64,000 nt of DNA from Desulfonema magnum (GCF_017377395.1 NZ_CP061800.1:1550001-1614000); one strand, 5' to 3'. Positions 15,954-25,017 are shown, counted from the first letter of the stretch. Program-made: numbers and translations. The notes: a model not told the origin generated them from the sequence alone.

Positions 15954-18730
15954 TTTCTTTTCCGCTTTCCCAGCAAAAGAACCCGTGCTTCACGGGAAAG
16001 CCGGGATGCTCCTCCTGTCTGCATAATAATTTTCGTCATCATGTCAAAATCACGCCGGACTTTCGGATCCGAGCGAAGGATTTCTCTTAACCCCATGATA
16101 ACGAAATCAGGTGCCCCGCGAAGTTCCAGGCTGTCCACAAATGACTCGCACCCGTTCAGGAGATCATTTGTTATTTCATCCGGAATGGCTTCTTCATCTG
16201 ACAAATCAAAATCCGACTCTATCAGATCGAGTTGGTCAAGAAGATTGTCAAGTTCTCTTTCAAGACTTCTCTCAGGCAAAACATCATCATCATCAAAGAA
16301 ATCATCAAACGGATCGTGAAAAGGATTATCAAAAAAAGGCAATTCATCCAGGATATCGAACTCAAACATTTCCAGGGCTTTCTTCAAAACGCCCGAGGCA
16401 TGTTTTGAAAGCCGCCGGGATGCTGTCCGAAGTTCATCCCGCATGGGTCCCGGGGGAGCCTCATCAATAATATCGAAAAAAAGATCAGGGTCCAGCTTTT
16501 CTCCTTTGATATGCTGTATCGTCACCAAATAGAAATCCAACAAAAGACGATCTTTCTTTTTAGCCTTCCTTATTCTTTGCTTTATGTCTTTTTGGATCAG
16601 TCCGAACCAGGTTTTCTCAAAAATAAGATCATAAAGAGAGAATATTTCCGAATCCTCCACATTTTTGAGGATATCTTTATGTTTTTTCAGGAAAATCGGG
16701 GCAATTTCCAGAGAGGGAAATAACGACGAATATTCCTTGTTCAACGGTGTAAGAAGCCTTATGATCTCAGATGACGGAAGTTCTTTTATTTTTTTTGATG
16801 CTTTGTCAAAGATTTTTTCAATCTCTTTTAATACGGATTTCTTCTCATCCAAGGTGCGGCGTTTAATATCCCCGATAAGAACAGCCAGAATCCTCAGTTG
16901 CTCAAACAGGGAAAGCCGCGCAAGTTCATTCTCGACAATCCGGTTTAAGGCTTTCCGATCTTTAAACAGGGAAAGCTGGGCACCTTTCTCCTTTGGAACT
17001 TGTTTTCCTTTTTTTTCAGACAGGGGACCCGGTTCAAGAGGCTGGTTGCTCGCGATCTGAAAAATGATCCGTTTCTCAATGATAAACGGGGCAACCTTTT
17101 TGCTCATAAGTTCTTCGGCTTTTCCAATATCCCTTTCAACAAGATGGAATTTTTTCCGCTGAATATTTTTTTCCGCGGATATCAGCAGGGCAATGGCATG
17201 ACGGTCAATGACCCGGCTGTCATGAGGCGCTCGTATCATGGCCTCTTTCAGGATGTTCTCAGCTTTTCTGAAAGCATTTTTTTCATAAAAAACAGAGGCA
17301 AGCTCCAGACAGGGCCAGGGGTCGTCAGCAAAATGCGAGAGCATGTCGGTGAGGGACGCTTCCACTGCATTTTTCGCGGGCCTTGATGCCCGGGACAATG
17401 TCACAAGAAGTTCATATCCCTTTCGGTTCTTCGGATCAAGCCTGATCCCTTCTGTTGTCATGTCCATCAGCATTGTCTCAGCGTCTTTGGTCTTACTTTT
17501 TATGCCCAGAAGTTTTTTGTATTTCTGAACACCTCTTTTGTCTTTTGCAGTGTTAAATTTGCTTTTACGGATTGCCTCGACAATATATAACAGAATAAAC
17601 GCATGTGCAATTTTTCTTCTGCGGGCATCAGGAAATTCGTTTTCCAAAAGGGAGAGATACTGCCCCGCGGTGGTAAAAGGGGTCTTAAAATCGAGAAATC
17701 TTGTTTTTGTCAGAAGCAGTTCAGCCTGGGACGGGGGCAGCAGGTCTGACACCATCTTGTGAAAATCATATTCTTCGATTTTATATTGCAGGACCATGTT
17801 CCAGATTGATTCCAGCATAAACGAAAGCACCGCGGTCGGTTCCTGAGGATAGACCGCTTCTGCCAGATCGCTAAGAGAAGATTCTGCCTGGCGAAACCGC
17901 CTGTGTTCAAGATCATATAAAAGGTCTTTGATATCCGTTTCTATGTTTACGGGGCCATCCCACAGGCACTGAAGCCGGGGTTCGGCTTTTGAGGTTTTGT
18001 TTCCGTTTCCCACTGTATTTTTCAAATTTTCCACAACAGTGCTGAGAGGGAAATCATCCGGAATCATGGAAAGCGCTCTGGACATATCCGCATCATCTTC
18101 ATTATAAAAAGAAACCATGGCACGGCAAAACATACGGACCGGCGCAAACGGAGAGGTTCTTGATATGGAAGCGAGTACGTCAAGGGCCTCTTCCCATTTG
18201 GCCGCGTCCATCAGGGGAATGGCTTTCCGTACAGGCGCGATGTCACGTCTGAGAGGAAGAGATTCATCCAGTTTGTCTGACAGTTCCCATCTTTCGCTTT
18301 TAAAAAGCCGGTTGGCAAGAAACTGTTCCGCCCTGGCAGACCTTTTGTTTGCTGACAGATATCCGGCATAAATATCAATGGCTTCCTTGTTTGAGCATGT
18401 GGAAATGTACGCAAACATATCTGCTTCGGACAACTGGTCAACCCAGGGCATGTATTCCTGGGCCTGCTTTTTGACCATGTCAGCTTCAACGGTCAGATTT
18501 TTTTTGCGCAACTGGCTTTCCCGCAGAAGATATGCCCGGAAAAGGAATGTATTTATGTCATCGGACACCCCCTGTTTTTTAATGGCAAGCTTAAAAAAAC
18601 TGATGGCATCCCGGGGCTTCTTTGCATCAAGACTCTGCTTTCCCCTCAGAATAAGCTGATCAGTCGTCAGATTCTGGAGTTGCTGCTGCCCCTTTTTTTT
18701 ATCTTTTTTTTTCTTTTTCTTTTTTCCCAT
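15950..18730 (-). CDS. Large TPR-like helical repeat protein of the Hsp70 cluster
   Basis: 926 residues, cytoplasmic, no signal or membrane segment. Begins with a poly-lysine tail (MGKKKKKKKDKKKGQQQ). Helical hairpins resembling tetratricopeptide repeats follow (for example LILRGKQSLDAKKPRDAISF, then FKLAIKKQG; and ELASVFYEKNAFRKAENIL). The C-terminus holds a highly acidic stretch (FHDPFDDFFDDDDVLPE). First gene of the apparent operon ending with Hsp70; spacing to the J-like gene is 74 bp and includes heptamer arrays. It may be the client-binding or scaffold part of the system. No named family recognised beyond the repeat type. No Shine-Dalgarno before the ATG. Confidence 0.8.
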   Translation of the reverse strand: MGKKKKKKKDKKKGQQQLQNLTTDQLILRGKQSLDAKKPRDAISFFKLAIKKQGVSDDINTFLFRAYLLRESQLRKKNLTVEADMVKKQAQEYMPWVDQLSEADMFAYISTCSNKEAIDIYAGYLSANKRSARAEQFLANRLFKSERWELSDKLDESLPLRRDIAPVRKAIPLMDAAKWEEALDVLASISRTSPFAPVRMFCRAMVSFYNEDDADMSRALSMIPDDFPLSTVVENLKNTVGNGNKTSKAEPRLQCLWDGPVNIETDIKDLLYDLEHRRFRQAESSLSDLAEAVYPQEPTAVLSFMLESIWNMVLQYKIEEYDFHKMVSDLLPPSQAELLLTKTRFLDFKTPFTTAGQYLSLLENEFPDARRRKIAHAFILLYIVEAIRKSKFNTAKDKRGVQKYKKLLGIKSKTKDAETMLMDMTTEGIRLDPKNRKGYELLVTLSRASRPAKNAVEASLTDMLSHFADDPWPCLELASVFYEKNAFRKAENILKEAMIRAPHDSRVIDRHAIALLISAEKNIQRKKFHLVERDIGKAEELMSKKVAPFIIEKRIIFQIASNQPLEPGPLSEKKGKQVPKEKGAQLSLFKDRKALNRIVENELARLSLFEQLRILAVLIGDIKRRTLDEKKSVLKEIEKIFDKASKKIKELPSSEIIRLLTPLNKEYSSLFPSLEIAPIFLKKHKDILKNVEDSEIFSLYDLIFEKTWFGLIQKDIKQRIRKAKKKDRLLLDFYLVTIQHIKGEKLDPDLFFDIIDEAPPGPMRDELRTASRRLSKHASGVLKKALEMFEFDILDELPFFDNPFHDPFDDFFDDDDVLPERSLERELDNLLDQLDLIESDFDLSDEEAIPDEITNDLLNGCESFVDSLELRGAPDFVIMGLREILRSDPKVRRDFDMMTKIIMQTGGASRLSREARVLLLGKRKRK

Positions 18731-18745
18731 CTTTAATATATGAAG

Positions 18746-18773
18746 GTGTTAGGTGTTAGGTGTTAAGTGTTAG
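18746..18773 (-). repeat. Heptameric tandem repeat before the repeat-protein gene
   Basis: GTGTTAG, GTGTTAG, GTGTTAA, GTGTTAG: the reverse complement of the array before murI. Fifteen bases separate it from the ATG at 18730. Confidence 0.9.
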
Positions 18774-19215
18774 GAAAAATTCTGAAACTTTCAGGCTTCG
18801 TTGTGTTCCCCGCTCATGACTTTTATTGATGAATTCTTTGTTATTCCCATTCCGGCCGACAGGACACAGGGAAGGGAAAATACAGTACTTTTTATGAGAT
18901 CATCATTATTTGTATGGTAAATATTTTTATAAAACGGATAATTAGCGAATATCAGCAGATTGAAAACTTCTGATTTGATCTGCTGAATACAAAAATTTAT
19001 CCACAGATTTTTTGAATATGAACTCCTGGTCATTGTTTCAGCCACTTAAAATGGCAGGGGGAAGCATAAAGAACATCATCTGCCGCAATACAAAACTGGC
19101 AGTTTTTTCTTTATTCATCCCCCTGTATCACGGATGAAACAGATAATTATAACCTGTGTATCAGAACTAGGGATTCTTATCAAGCAGATTTAAAATCAAA
19201 GTGAAAAGTTTTGGG

Positions 19216-19253
19216 GGGCAGGGGTCAGGGGCCAAGGTCAAGGGTCAGGGTCA
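19216..19253. repeat. G-rich imperfect 6-7-bp tandem repeat
   Basis: Runs such as GGGTCAGGGGCCAAGGTCAAG then GGTCAGGGTCAG, mixing 6- and 7-bp periods. It lies 30 bp outside the left border repeat of the island. The surrounding 18774-19281 stretch shows no gene I can support. Confidence 0.6.
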
Positions 19254-19281
19254 GTAAAGCTATAAGTCTTTTTTTAGGATG

Positions 19282-19378
19282 GAAAATCAGTTTGTTAAGG
19301 AAAATGGCAGAAAAATGGTGGCAGAAATAAAAAAATATATAATATAAACCATAACCATTAATTTCTCTTTGGCACGCC
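19282..19378. repeat. Island border repeat (attR-like)
   Basis: About 97 bp matching 29031-29129 at roughly three quarters of positions, in direct orientation. The right 17 bases, TTTCTCTTTGGCACGCC, are identical and include the last ten bases of the tRNA-Arg gene with its CCA; the rest corresponds to the tRNA terminator and downstream flank. This copy contains no other tRNA sequence, as expected for the far end of an element inserted at a tRNA 3' end. Confidence 0.75.
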
Positions 19379-19501
19379 TGACGCTTTAAATTCATTATAC
19401 TTCCGGAAATGGGTTAAATCAGAATATTTCTTAAAAGCATAACTGATTTGAATTAAAGCGTTTAGATTATTGGCACAAAACTTGCGTTTAAATTTATCAT
19501 A

Positions 19502-19540
19502 GTCATGCTCCTGCGGTCACAACAAAACATGAAAGTTTCG
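19502..19540. repeat. Repeat family H, partial copy
   Basis: Contains GTCATGCTCCTGCGGTCACA followed by AACAAAACATGAAAGTTT, close to the copies at 46401-46500 and 48251-48300. Confidence 0.55.
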
Positions 19541-19654
19541 GCATCCTTCATTTCAATGGGGTTGGCATTAATAATTTCAAGTGGTTATTTACAATTCGTG
19601 AAGAATGCCAAAGTTTCGTAGTTTTTTCTGAGACCTAACCCGAGTAATCCGGAA

Positions 19655-19693
19655 ATACCAAATTCCAAACAAATACCAAACTTCAATGACCAA
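19655..19693. repeat. Degenerate heptamer array
   Basis: ATACCAA, ATTCCAA, a 4-bp slip, then ATACCAA, ACTTCAA, TGACCAA. The 7-bp period is clear though the units differ. A palindrome GACCTCCGAGGTTTC/GAAACCTCGGAGGTC follows at 19834-19864. The 19379-19995 stretch holds no supported gene. Confidence 0.65.
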
Positions 19694-20023
19694 ATCTCAG
19701 ATTTTGACCCGTTTGTAATTTATTTGTAATTTGTCTTTAGAAAAATTTTTTACTTGAAACCCGATTCATTTCACTTTATTATTGTCAATATATGGAAAGT
19801 TCAGAAATCCGACACCGAATTCCCCGAATGTCAGACCTCCGAGGTTTCCGAAACCTCGGAGGTCTTCACCCTTCAAAATTTATTTGGTCAGACAACTATT
19901 GATTATGTCTTATAATGGGAATCTGATCTTTGGGAATGCTTTTTCCCCATTGCTGGTTTATGGCTGAAACCAAAATCGTCGCCGGGGAGGCAACTTGTGA
20001 AAATTCTGCCACAGGAGGGCAGC

Positions 20024-20308
20024 ATGACAACACTTTTAAAGAAAGCATTTGACTTGGTATCTTCTCTGCCTCAGCCAGAGCAGGAACGGCTGGCTGCAAG
20101 ATGGATCGCTGAAATCAGGGCAGAACGAACCCTGTATTGTCTGCCCAGGTCATCAGAAAAACTTTCGGAAATGCGCCATGAAAATGATCGCCTGCTTGAA
20201 TCTCTCAACGCGGCATATGATGATTTGCCGAATGCCGAGGAATTGAGACTTCAGCAGGACATGCGACGTTATCACAGGCGATTTATTGGGAAAAATGCAC
20301 AATGGTGA
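20024..20308 (+). CDS. Putative antitoxin for the PemK/MazF-type toxin
   Basis: 94 residues from ATG 20024, preceded by AGGAGGGCAGC. Helical, with a segment LVSSLPQPEQERLAARWIAEI typical of small antitoxin-like proteins, and an arginine-rich end. Its last 7 bp overlap the toxin start, the usual arrangement for translational coupling. Antitoxin function is inferred from this pairing; the protein would be expected to neutralise the RNase and repress the pair. Confidence 0.75.
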   Translation: MTTLLKKAFDLVSSLPQPEQERLAARWIAEIRAERTLYCLPRSSEKLSEMRHENDRLLESLNAAYDDLPNAEELRLQQDMRRYHRRFIGKNAQW

Positions 20309-20664
20309 TCAGGCAGGGAGATGTGTTCTGGATTGACATGGGCGAGCCGTTCGGGTCTGAGCCAGCCTATCGTCATCCCCATGTGGTCATTCAGAATGAT
20401 ATATTTAATCAGAGCCGTATAAACACCGTCGTGGTGTGTGTGCTTACTTCCAATATCAGACGTGCCCAGGCACCGGGGAACATGCTTTTGGAAAAGGGTG
20501 AGGCAAATCTTCCCAAGCAGAGTGTTGTCAATGTGTCTCAGATATTCACTATCGACAAAAGAGACCTGACGGAAAGGATCGGCACGCTTTCCAGCAGGCG
20601 TGTCCGTCAAATTCTTGACGGCATTCACCTGCTCACAGAGCCAAGGGATATTGGATATGAATAG
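20302..20664 (+). CDS. PemK/MazF-family endoribonuclease toxin
   Basis: 120 residues. The family hallmarks are in place: an N-terminal RQGDVFWIDMGEPFGSEPAY, the HPHVVIQND segment with its conserved arginine-proximal region, VVVCVLTSN, and SVVNVSQIFTIDKRDL. MazF toxins cleave mRNA at short sequences under stress. It overlaps its putative antitoxin and is the first recognisable module of the tRNA-Arg island. Confidence 0.92.
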   Translation: MVIRQGDVFWIDMGEPFGSEPAYRHPHVVIQNDIFNQSRINTVVVCVLTSNIRRAQAPGNMLLEKGEANLPKQSVVNVSQIFTIDKRDLTERIGTLSSRRVRQILDGIHLLTEPRDIGYE

Positions 20665-20729
20665 AAAAGGTAACAGATAAAGGTCATGCAATCCTCTTCA
20701 CTTTTTCAGAAGCATTGCAGAGGCTGCAA

Positions 20730-20965
20730 ACCCGTCCGGCGCAGTGAGGAAACCCGGCTTTTTCCCTCTCGGAAAAAGCCGTTTTTTTTTTTGCGATCAT
20801 CTTTTTTGTCCTGTACACAACTCAACAATATTGTACAATTTTTAGCTTGTAAGTACCCGGACAAAAGTTTTCCGGCATCAGACCTGCGAGGTTTCCGAAA
20901 ATATGACATGCAGGCACATCAGAAATTTTTTCCTTGAAATAAGAGATATAGTCCGTTATGTTTTT
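20730..20965. repeat. Mixed repeat block (families D and F)
   Basis: Holds TGCAAACCCGTCCGGCGCAG, the hairpin AACCCGGCTTTTTCCCTCTC with its partner, TAAGTACCCGGACAAAAGTT, and TTTTTCCTTGAAATAAGAGA. The last motif is shared with 25980-26010. Nothing coding seen between 20665 and 21000. Confidence 0.6.
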
Positions 20966-21000
20966 GGGCGGATTATAAACCGGAAATAAGGAGGTTATCC

Positions 21001-21075
21001 ATGCTGCCCGGGCAAAACCCCTCTTCTGATATCAACCCCGCAAACCATTTTGAAATGCTTCGGGAAAGGTCGTGA
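21001..21075 (+). CDS. Small open reading frame before the restriction-methylation gene
   Basis: 24 codons starting at ATG 21001, product MLPGQNPSSDINPANHFEML followed by RERS. A near-perfect ribosome site AAGGAGG precedes it by 6 bases, stronger than that of the large gene, whose ATG is 3 bp after this stop. It may be a short leader that couples translation, or the remnant of an upstream gene. No family recognised. Confidence 0.5.
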   Translation: MLPGQNPSSDINPANHFEMLRERS

Positions 21076-21078
21076 ATT

Positions 21079-24000
21079 ATGTCAATGCAGGCTATAAATC
21101 ACTATTATAACAAACTTGATCAGTATAAGCGATTCGGCGGGACACAGAATGAAAGTTCCATACGCCGTGCGTTTGCCAATCTTCTGGAAGAATATTGTAT
21201 GCCGAAAAATCTGGTTCTGGTTGACGAGCTTGCGCTGAAGAGTTCACAGAAAAGACCGGACGGAACTGTCAAAGATGCTTTGCAACTGGACTGGGGACAT
21301 TGGGAGAGCAAGGACCCGAAAGACAATCTTGATGAGGAAATAGAGAAAAAATTTGAAATCGGATATCCAAAATTCAACATTATTTTTGAGAATTCAGAAG
21401 ATATTGTCCTGATACAGCAGGGAAGCCGGATCATGCGGCACAGGATGGAAGATGCGAATGCCCTTCATGCGCTGCTCACGGAATTTGTCAGTTATGAACG
21501 GCCGGAGATAAAGGAATTTCATCTTGCTGTGGAAAAATTCGGGGAGGATATTCCTGATATCATTGAGGCGCTGCGCGCCATGATTTCCGAACAGGGGAAG
21601 ACAAACAAAGCGTTTAAGCGGGCCAATGCCGATTTTCAGGAACTTTGCAGGGAAAGCATCAATCCTGACATCACAGCTTTTGACATACAGGAGATGCTGA
21701 TTCAGCACATTCTCACGGCTGAGATATTTGACACGGTTTTCGGGGAGAGCCATTTTCACCGTGAGAACAGCATCGCAAAGGAGCTGGAGGCGGTTGTGAA
21801 CACTTTCTTCATTGGCCCGCAGCGCCGGAACACGCTGTCGGGCATTGACAGCTATTACCGGGCCATCAGGGCCGAGGCCGCAAGGATTGACAATCATCAT
21901 GAGAAACAGAAATTTCTGAAGGTGATTTATGAAAATTTCTACAAGGCTTACAATCCCAAAGGTGCGGACAGGCTCGGGATTGTCTATACGCCTGGTGAGA
22001 TTGTCCGGTTCATGATCGAAAGCACGGATTTTCTTTTGGAGAAGCATTTTGGGAAATCCCTTGGTGACAAAAATGTGGAAATCCTTGATCCGGCAACCGG
22101 AACTGGAACATTCATCACCGAGCTTGTTGAATATCTTCCGCCTCAGTATCTTGAATACAAATACAAAAATGAGATGCACGCCAATGAATTGGCAATCCTG
22201 CCGTACTATATCGCCAATCTGAATATTGAATACACTTATCAGCAGAAAATGGGACAGTATGAACCTTTTGAAAATATTGTATTTGTTGACACGCTGGACA
22301 ATCTGGGGTTTTCATACGAGGGAAAGCAATATTCTCTTGAAGGCTTCGGGCTGAGTGCGGAAAATCTTGAGCGCATTAAAAAGCAGAATGAGCGGAAAAT
22401 TTCGGTGATCATCGGGAATCCGCCGTATAATGCCAAGCAGCAGCTTTACAATGATTTTAATCCCAACAAAAAATATAAAAAAGTGGATGAGCGGATTAAG
22501 GAGACTTATATCAGACACGGAACCGCACAGAATCAGATTGTTGTCTATGATATGTACACACGCTTTTTTCGCTGGGCAGGCGAGCGGATTGATGAAAACG
22601 GGGTCGTTGCTTTTATAACAAACCGCAGTTACATTGACAGCCGTACTTTTGACGGATTCCGTAAGACCATTGCAAAAGAATTTGATGATATTTATATCGT
22701 GGATACCCAAAGCGATGTTCGTAAAAATCCCAAAATTTCCGGTACAAAAAATAATGTTTTCGGGATTCAGACCGGCGTTGCTGTTATGTTTCTGGTAAAA
22801 ACAACTGAGAACAAAAAAAAGAAAGTCGGAATTCACTATTTCACCCTGACAGATGAGATGTTGAAACGTGAAAAGCTGGAATGGTTCAGAGGGAATAAGA
22901 TCAGCAGTATTCCTTTTCAGAGGATTAAGCCGGACAAGCACAACAACTGGTTGGACATCACAGATAATGATTTTGATGAACTTATTCCGTTAATGGACAA
23001 AGACGTAAAAGTCGGAAGAAGTGAAGAAGCGGTTTTTCAGTTATTTTCTTCTGGCATAAAATCCCAAAGGGATGATTGGGTTTATGATTTTTCAGAAACT
23101 GCTTTGATAAACAAAATTAGCCATTTTGTAAAAATTTACCAGCAAACTTTAAAAAATCCCGATTTTGAAGACAGAAATTCTATCAAATGGGACAGGGAAC
23201 TGACAAAATATCTGACCAGAGGCATTAAGAAAAAATTTGAAAAAGAAAAAATCATCCGATCCGTTTATCGTCCTTTCAGCAAAAAGTTTTTTTATTTTGA
23301 TAAACATTTTAACGGAATGACTTATCAATGGTTTAATCTTTTTGATTTTGGCAATGAAAACAAGTTTATCTCATTTAATATCGGTTCGAATGAAATAATT
23401 CATTTAGCAACAGATACGATTATTCAGTTAGGTAGTTTATTGGTTGGCGGCGGAAGTACCCAGTGCCTCCCCCTCTATCGCTACGAATCCGACAGATCCC
23501 GCGTTGATAACATCACCGACTGGGGCCTGCAACAGTTCACCAAGCATTACCAAAATAAGCGCATCACCAAAGAAGACATTTTTCATTACACTTATGCGGT
23601 GCTGCACAACCCCGCATACCGCCGGAAATATGAAATCAACCTGAAGCGGGAATTTCCCCGTGTGCCGTTTTACAAAGATTTCAGGAAGTGGGTGAAATGG
23701 GGCAAGGCATTAATGGATTTGCATATCAGTTATGAGGAAGCAAAGCCTTATCATCTGAAAATTCATGAAACCGCTCACAAAGAAACGCCCAAACCCAAAC
23801 TCCGGGCAATCCCCGAAAAAGGGAAAATCATCCTGGATGAGAACACGACCATAACAGGAATTCCCGCCAAAGCGTGGGAGTACAAACTCGGGAACCGTTC
23901 CGCACTCCACTGGATACTTGACCAGCACAAAGAGAAAAAACCCAGGGATAAAACCATTGCGGAGAAATTCAACACTTACAGATTTGCGGATTACAAGGAC

Positions 24001-24093
24001 ACGGTCATTGACCTCTTAAAGCGGGTCTGTGTCGTGTCCGTGAAAACCGTTGACATTGTGAATAAAATGGAAAAAGAAGAGCCGCATGAATAA
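21079..24093 (+). CDS. Single-chain restriction-modification enzyme (type ISP/IIG-like)
   Basis: 1004 residues. The N-terminal region contains LQLDWGHWESKDPKDNLDEE, which fits a PD-ExK nuclease (ESK as the ExK element). A helical spacer leads to an N6-adenine methyltransferase: motif I DPATGTGTF (about residues 341-349) and catalytic NPPY, with a GIVYTPGEIVRFM entry segment. The C-terminal part would recognise the target. Type ISP enzymes such as LlaGI also carry a superfamily-2 helicase; none is visible here, so it is either a helicase-less relative or closer to type IIG. Cargo of the island; its own methylation should protect the host. Confidence 0.88.
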   Translation: MSMQAINHYYNKLDQYKRFGGTQNESSIRRAFANLLEEYCMPKNLVLVDELALKSSQKRPDGTVKDALQLDWGHWESKDPKDNLDEEIEKKFEIGYPKFNIIFENSEDIVLIQQGSRIMRHRMEDANALHALLTEFVSYERPEIKEFHLAVEKFGEDIPDIIEALRAMISEQGKTNKAFKRANADFQELCRESINPDITAFDIQEMLIQHILTAEIFDTVFGESHFHRENSIAKELEAVVNTFFIGPQRRNTLSGIDSYYRAIRAEAARIDNHHEKQKFLKVIYENFYKAYNPKGADRLGIVYTPGEIVRFMIESTDFLLEKHFGKSLGDKNVEILDPATGTGTFITELVEYLPPQYLEYKYKNEMHANELAILPYYIANLNIEYTYQQKMGQYEPFENIVFVDTLDNLGFSYEGKQYSLEGFGLSAENLERIKKQNERKISVIIGNPPYNAKQQLYNDFNPNKKYKKVDERIKETYIRHGTAQNQIVVYDMYTRFFRWAGERIDENGVVAFITNRSYIDSRTFDGFRKTIAKEFDDIYIVDTQSDVRKNPKISGTKNNVFGIQTGVAVMFLVKTTENKKKKVGIHYFTLTDEMLKREKLEWFRGNKISSIPFQRIKPDKHNNWLDITDNDFDELIPLMDKDVKVGRSEEAVFQLFSSGIKSQRDDWVYDFSETALINKISHFVKIYQQTLKNPDFEDRNSIKWDRELTKYLTRGIKKKFEKEKIIRSVYRPFSKKFFYFDKHFNGMTYQWFNLFDFGNENKFISFNIGSNEIIHLATDTIIQLGSLLVGGGSTQCLPLYRYESDRSRVDNITDWGLQQFTKHYQNKRITKEDIFHYTYAVLHNPAYRRKYEINLKREFPRVPFYKDFRKWVKWGKALMDLHISYEEAKPYHLKIHETAHKETPKPKLRAIPEKGKIILDENTTITGIPAKAWEYKLGNRSALHWILDQHKEKKPRDKTIAEKFNTYRFADYKDTVIDLLKRVCVVSVKTVDIVNKMEKEEPHE

Positions 24094-24100
24094 AAAATTG

Positions 24101-24268
24101 CTGATTATAACGGATTTAGGGGAGGCCGGGAAAGCCCCGTAGGGGCGGCATATTTGTAGCAAATCATGCCGGGCCGGGAAAGCCCCGTGGGGGCCTGCAA
24201 ATCTGCTGCTACAAATATGCCGCCCCCACGGGGCTTGGTCGGCCTCCCCTAAATCCTTTATAATCAGT
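24101..24268. mobile_element. MITE-like element, repeat family A (intact)
   Basis: 168 bp with 28-bp terminal inverted repeats: left end starts CTGATTATAACGGATTTAGG, right end is its complement with one mismatch. The interior consists of opposed GC-rich arms. No coding capacity. Partial copies: 743-890, 24406-24512, 24600-24625 and 54306-54364. No target duplication is obvious. Size and structure suit a miniature inverted-repeat transposable element. Confidence 0.8.
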
Positions 24269-24273
24269 ATTTT

Positions 24274-24404
24274 TTATCCAACTCTCTCCGAACCGCCCAG
24301 CTTTGCACTGACAAGCCAGTTCAGAGTGGTTTCGTTCCGCTTCTGGCAGCTTCGATAATAAGATCACTGCGGATTTCCGGGGAAACATAAATTAGAGCAT
24401 TCAT
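24274..24404 (-). pseudogene. Frameshifted copy of a 38-residue mini-gene
   Basis: Reads MNALIYVSPEIRSDLIIEAA and then hits a stop; compared with the intact copy at 27792-27908 it has about five extra bases after codon 24, which shifts the frame. Beyond the shift the two remain nearly identical at DNA level (for example AGTGCAAAGCTGGGCGG). Confidence 0.6.
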
Positions 24405-24405
24405 C

Positions 24406-24512
24406 ATGCAGGGCCGGTAACACCCCTGCGGGACTTGGCAGACACCTGCAAACTTACTGCAAATATGCCGACACTTACAGGGCTTGGTCGCCCCTGAATT
24501 CGTTATAATCAG
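24406..24512. repeat. Repeat family A, degraded right half
   Basis: Contains GCAAATATGCCGACACTTAC and ends CGTTATAATCAG, matching the right end of the element at 24101-24268. A left-end fragment CTGATTATAGCGGACTTGG follows at 24600. With the mini-gene copy they account for most of the 24094-24780 gap. Confidence 0.65.
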
Positions 24513-24780
24513 AAAAAAATATATTTTTTTGTCACAGATAATCCATACAGATGATATTTGACACTCGTTTATGTTGATGGTATCATTTATAAAAACATTT
24601 CTGATTATAGCGGACTTGGGGAGACTCTGCTTCTGATTGCTTATGTTACGTGCGACATTGCTTTAAAAAGGAAACAGACCGGATGCATTCCGAACACAGA
24701 GTCAGAACATAACTGAAAAGTCAGATTTTTCAAATTTTGAAAACCTGCTCATCAGGTTATATAAAAAAGGAAGATTTACA

Positions 24781-25017
24781 ATGCCTCATATAGCTGACGA
24801 ACAATATATTTTTGATAAAAAAGGCAGTCCTGTGGCAGTTATCATTCCGATAGAGGAATATAAAAAATTCCTCTCCGTTTTGGAGGAAATCGGATATCAG
24901 AGCGAGACAGAACTGCTTTCCCAGTCACCGGAATTTGCAAAGCTGGTCAGAAGCGGTCTGGAAGATATCAGATCGGGCAGAACCAGACATTGGAGGGAAG
25001 TCTGGGATGAAATATGA
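24781..25017 (+). CDS. Phd/YefM-like antitoxin
   Basis: 78 residues. It shows the Phd/RelB-type opening YIFDKKGSPVAVIIPIEEYKKFLSVLEEI, in which a short strand and helix form the DNA-binding dimer, and a flexible acidic C-terminal part for toxin binding. AAGGAAG ribosome site. Its end overlaps the start of a RelE-type frame by 11 bp, the normal pair layout, but that toxin is broken. Confidence 0.85.
   Translation: MPHIADEQYIFDKKGSPVAVIIPIEEYKKFLSVLEEIGYQSETELLSQSPEFAKLVRSGLEDIRSGRTRHWREVWDEI

Noticed and set aside
18791..19045. 84-codon frame with GTG start
   Set aside because: No ribosome site and no recognisable features; the region is otherwise gene-free.
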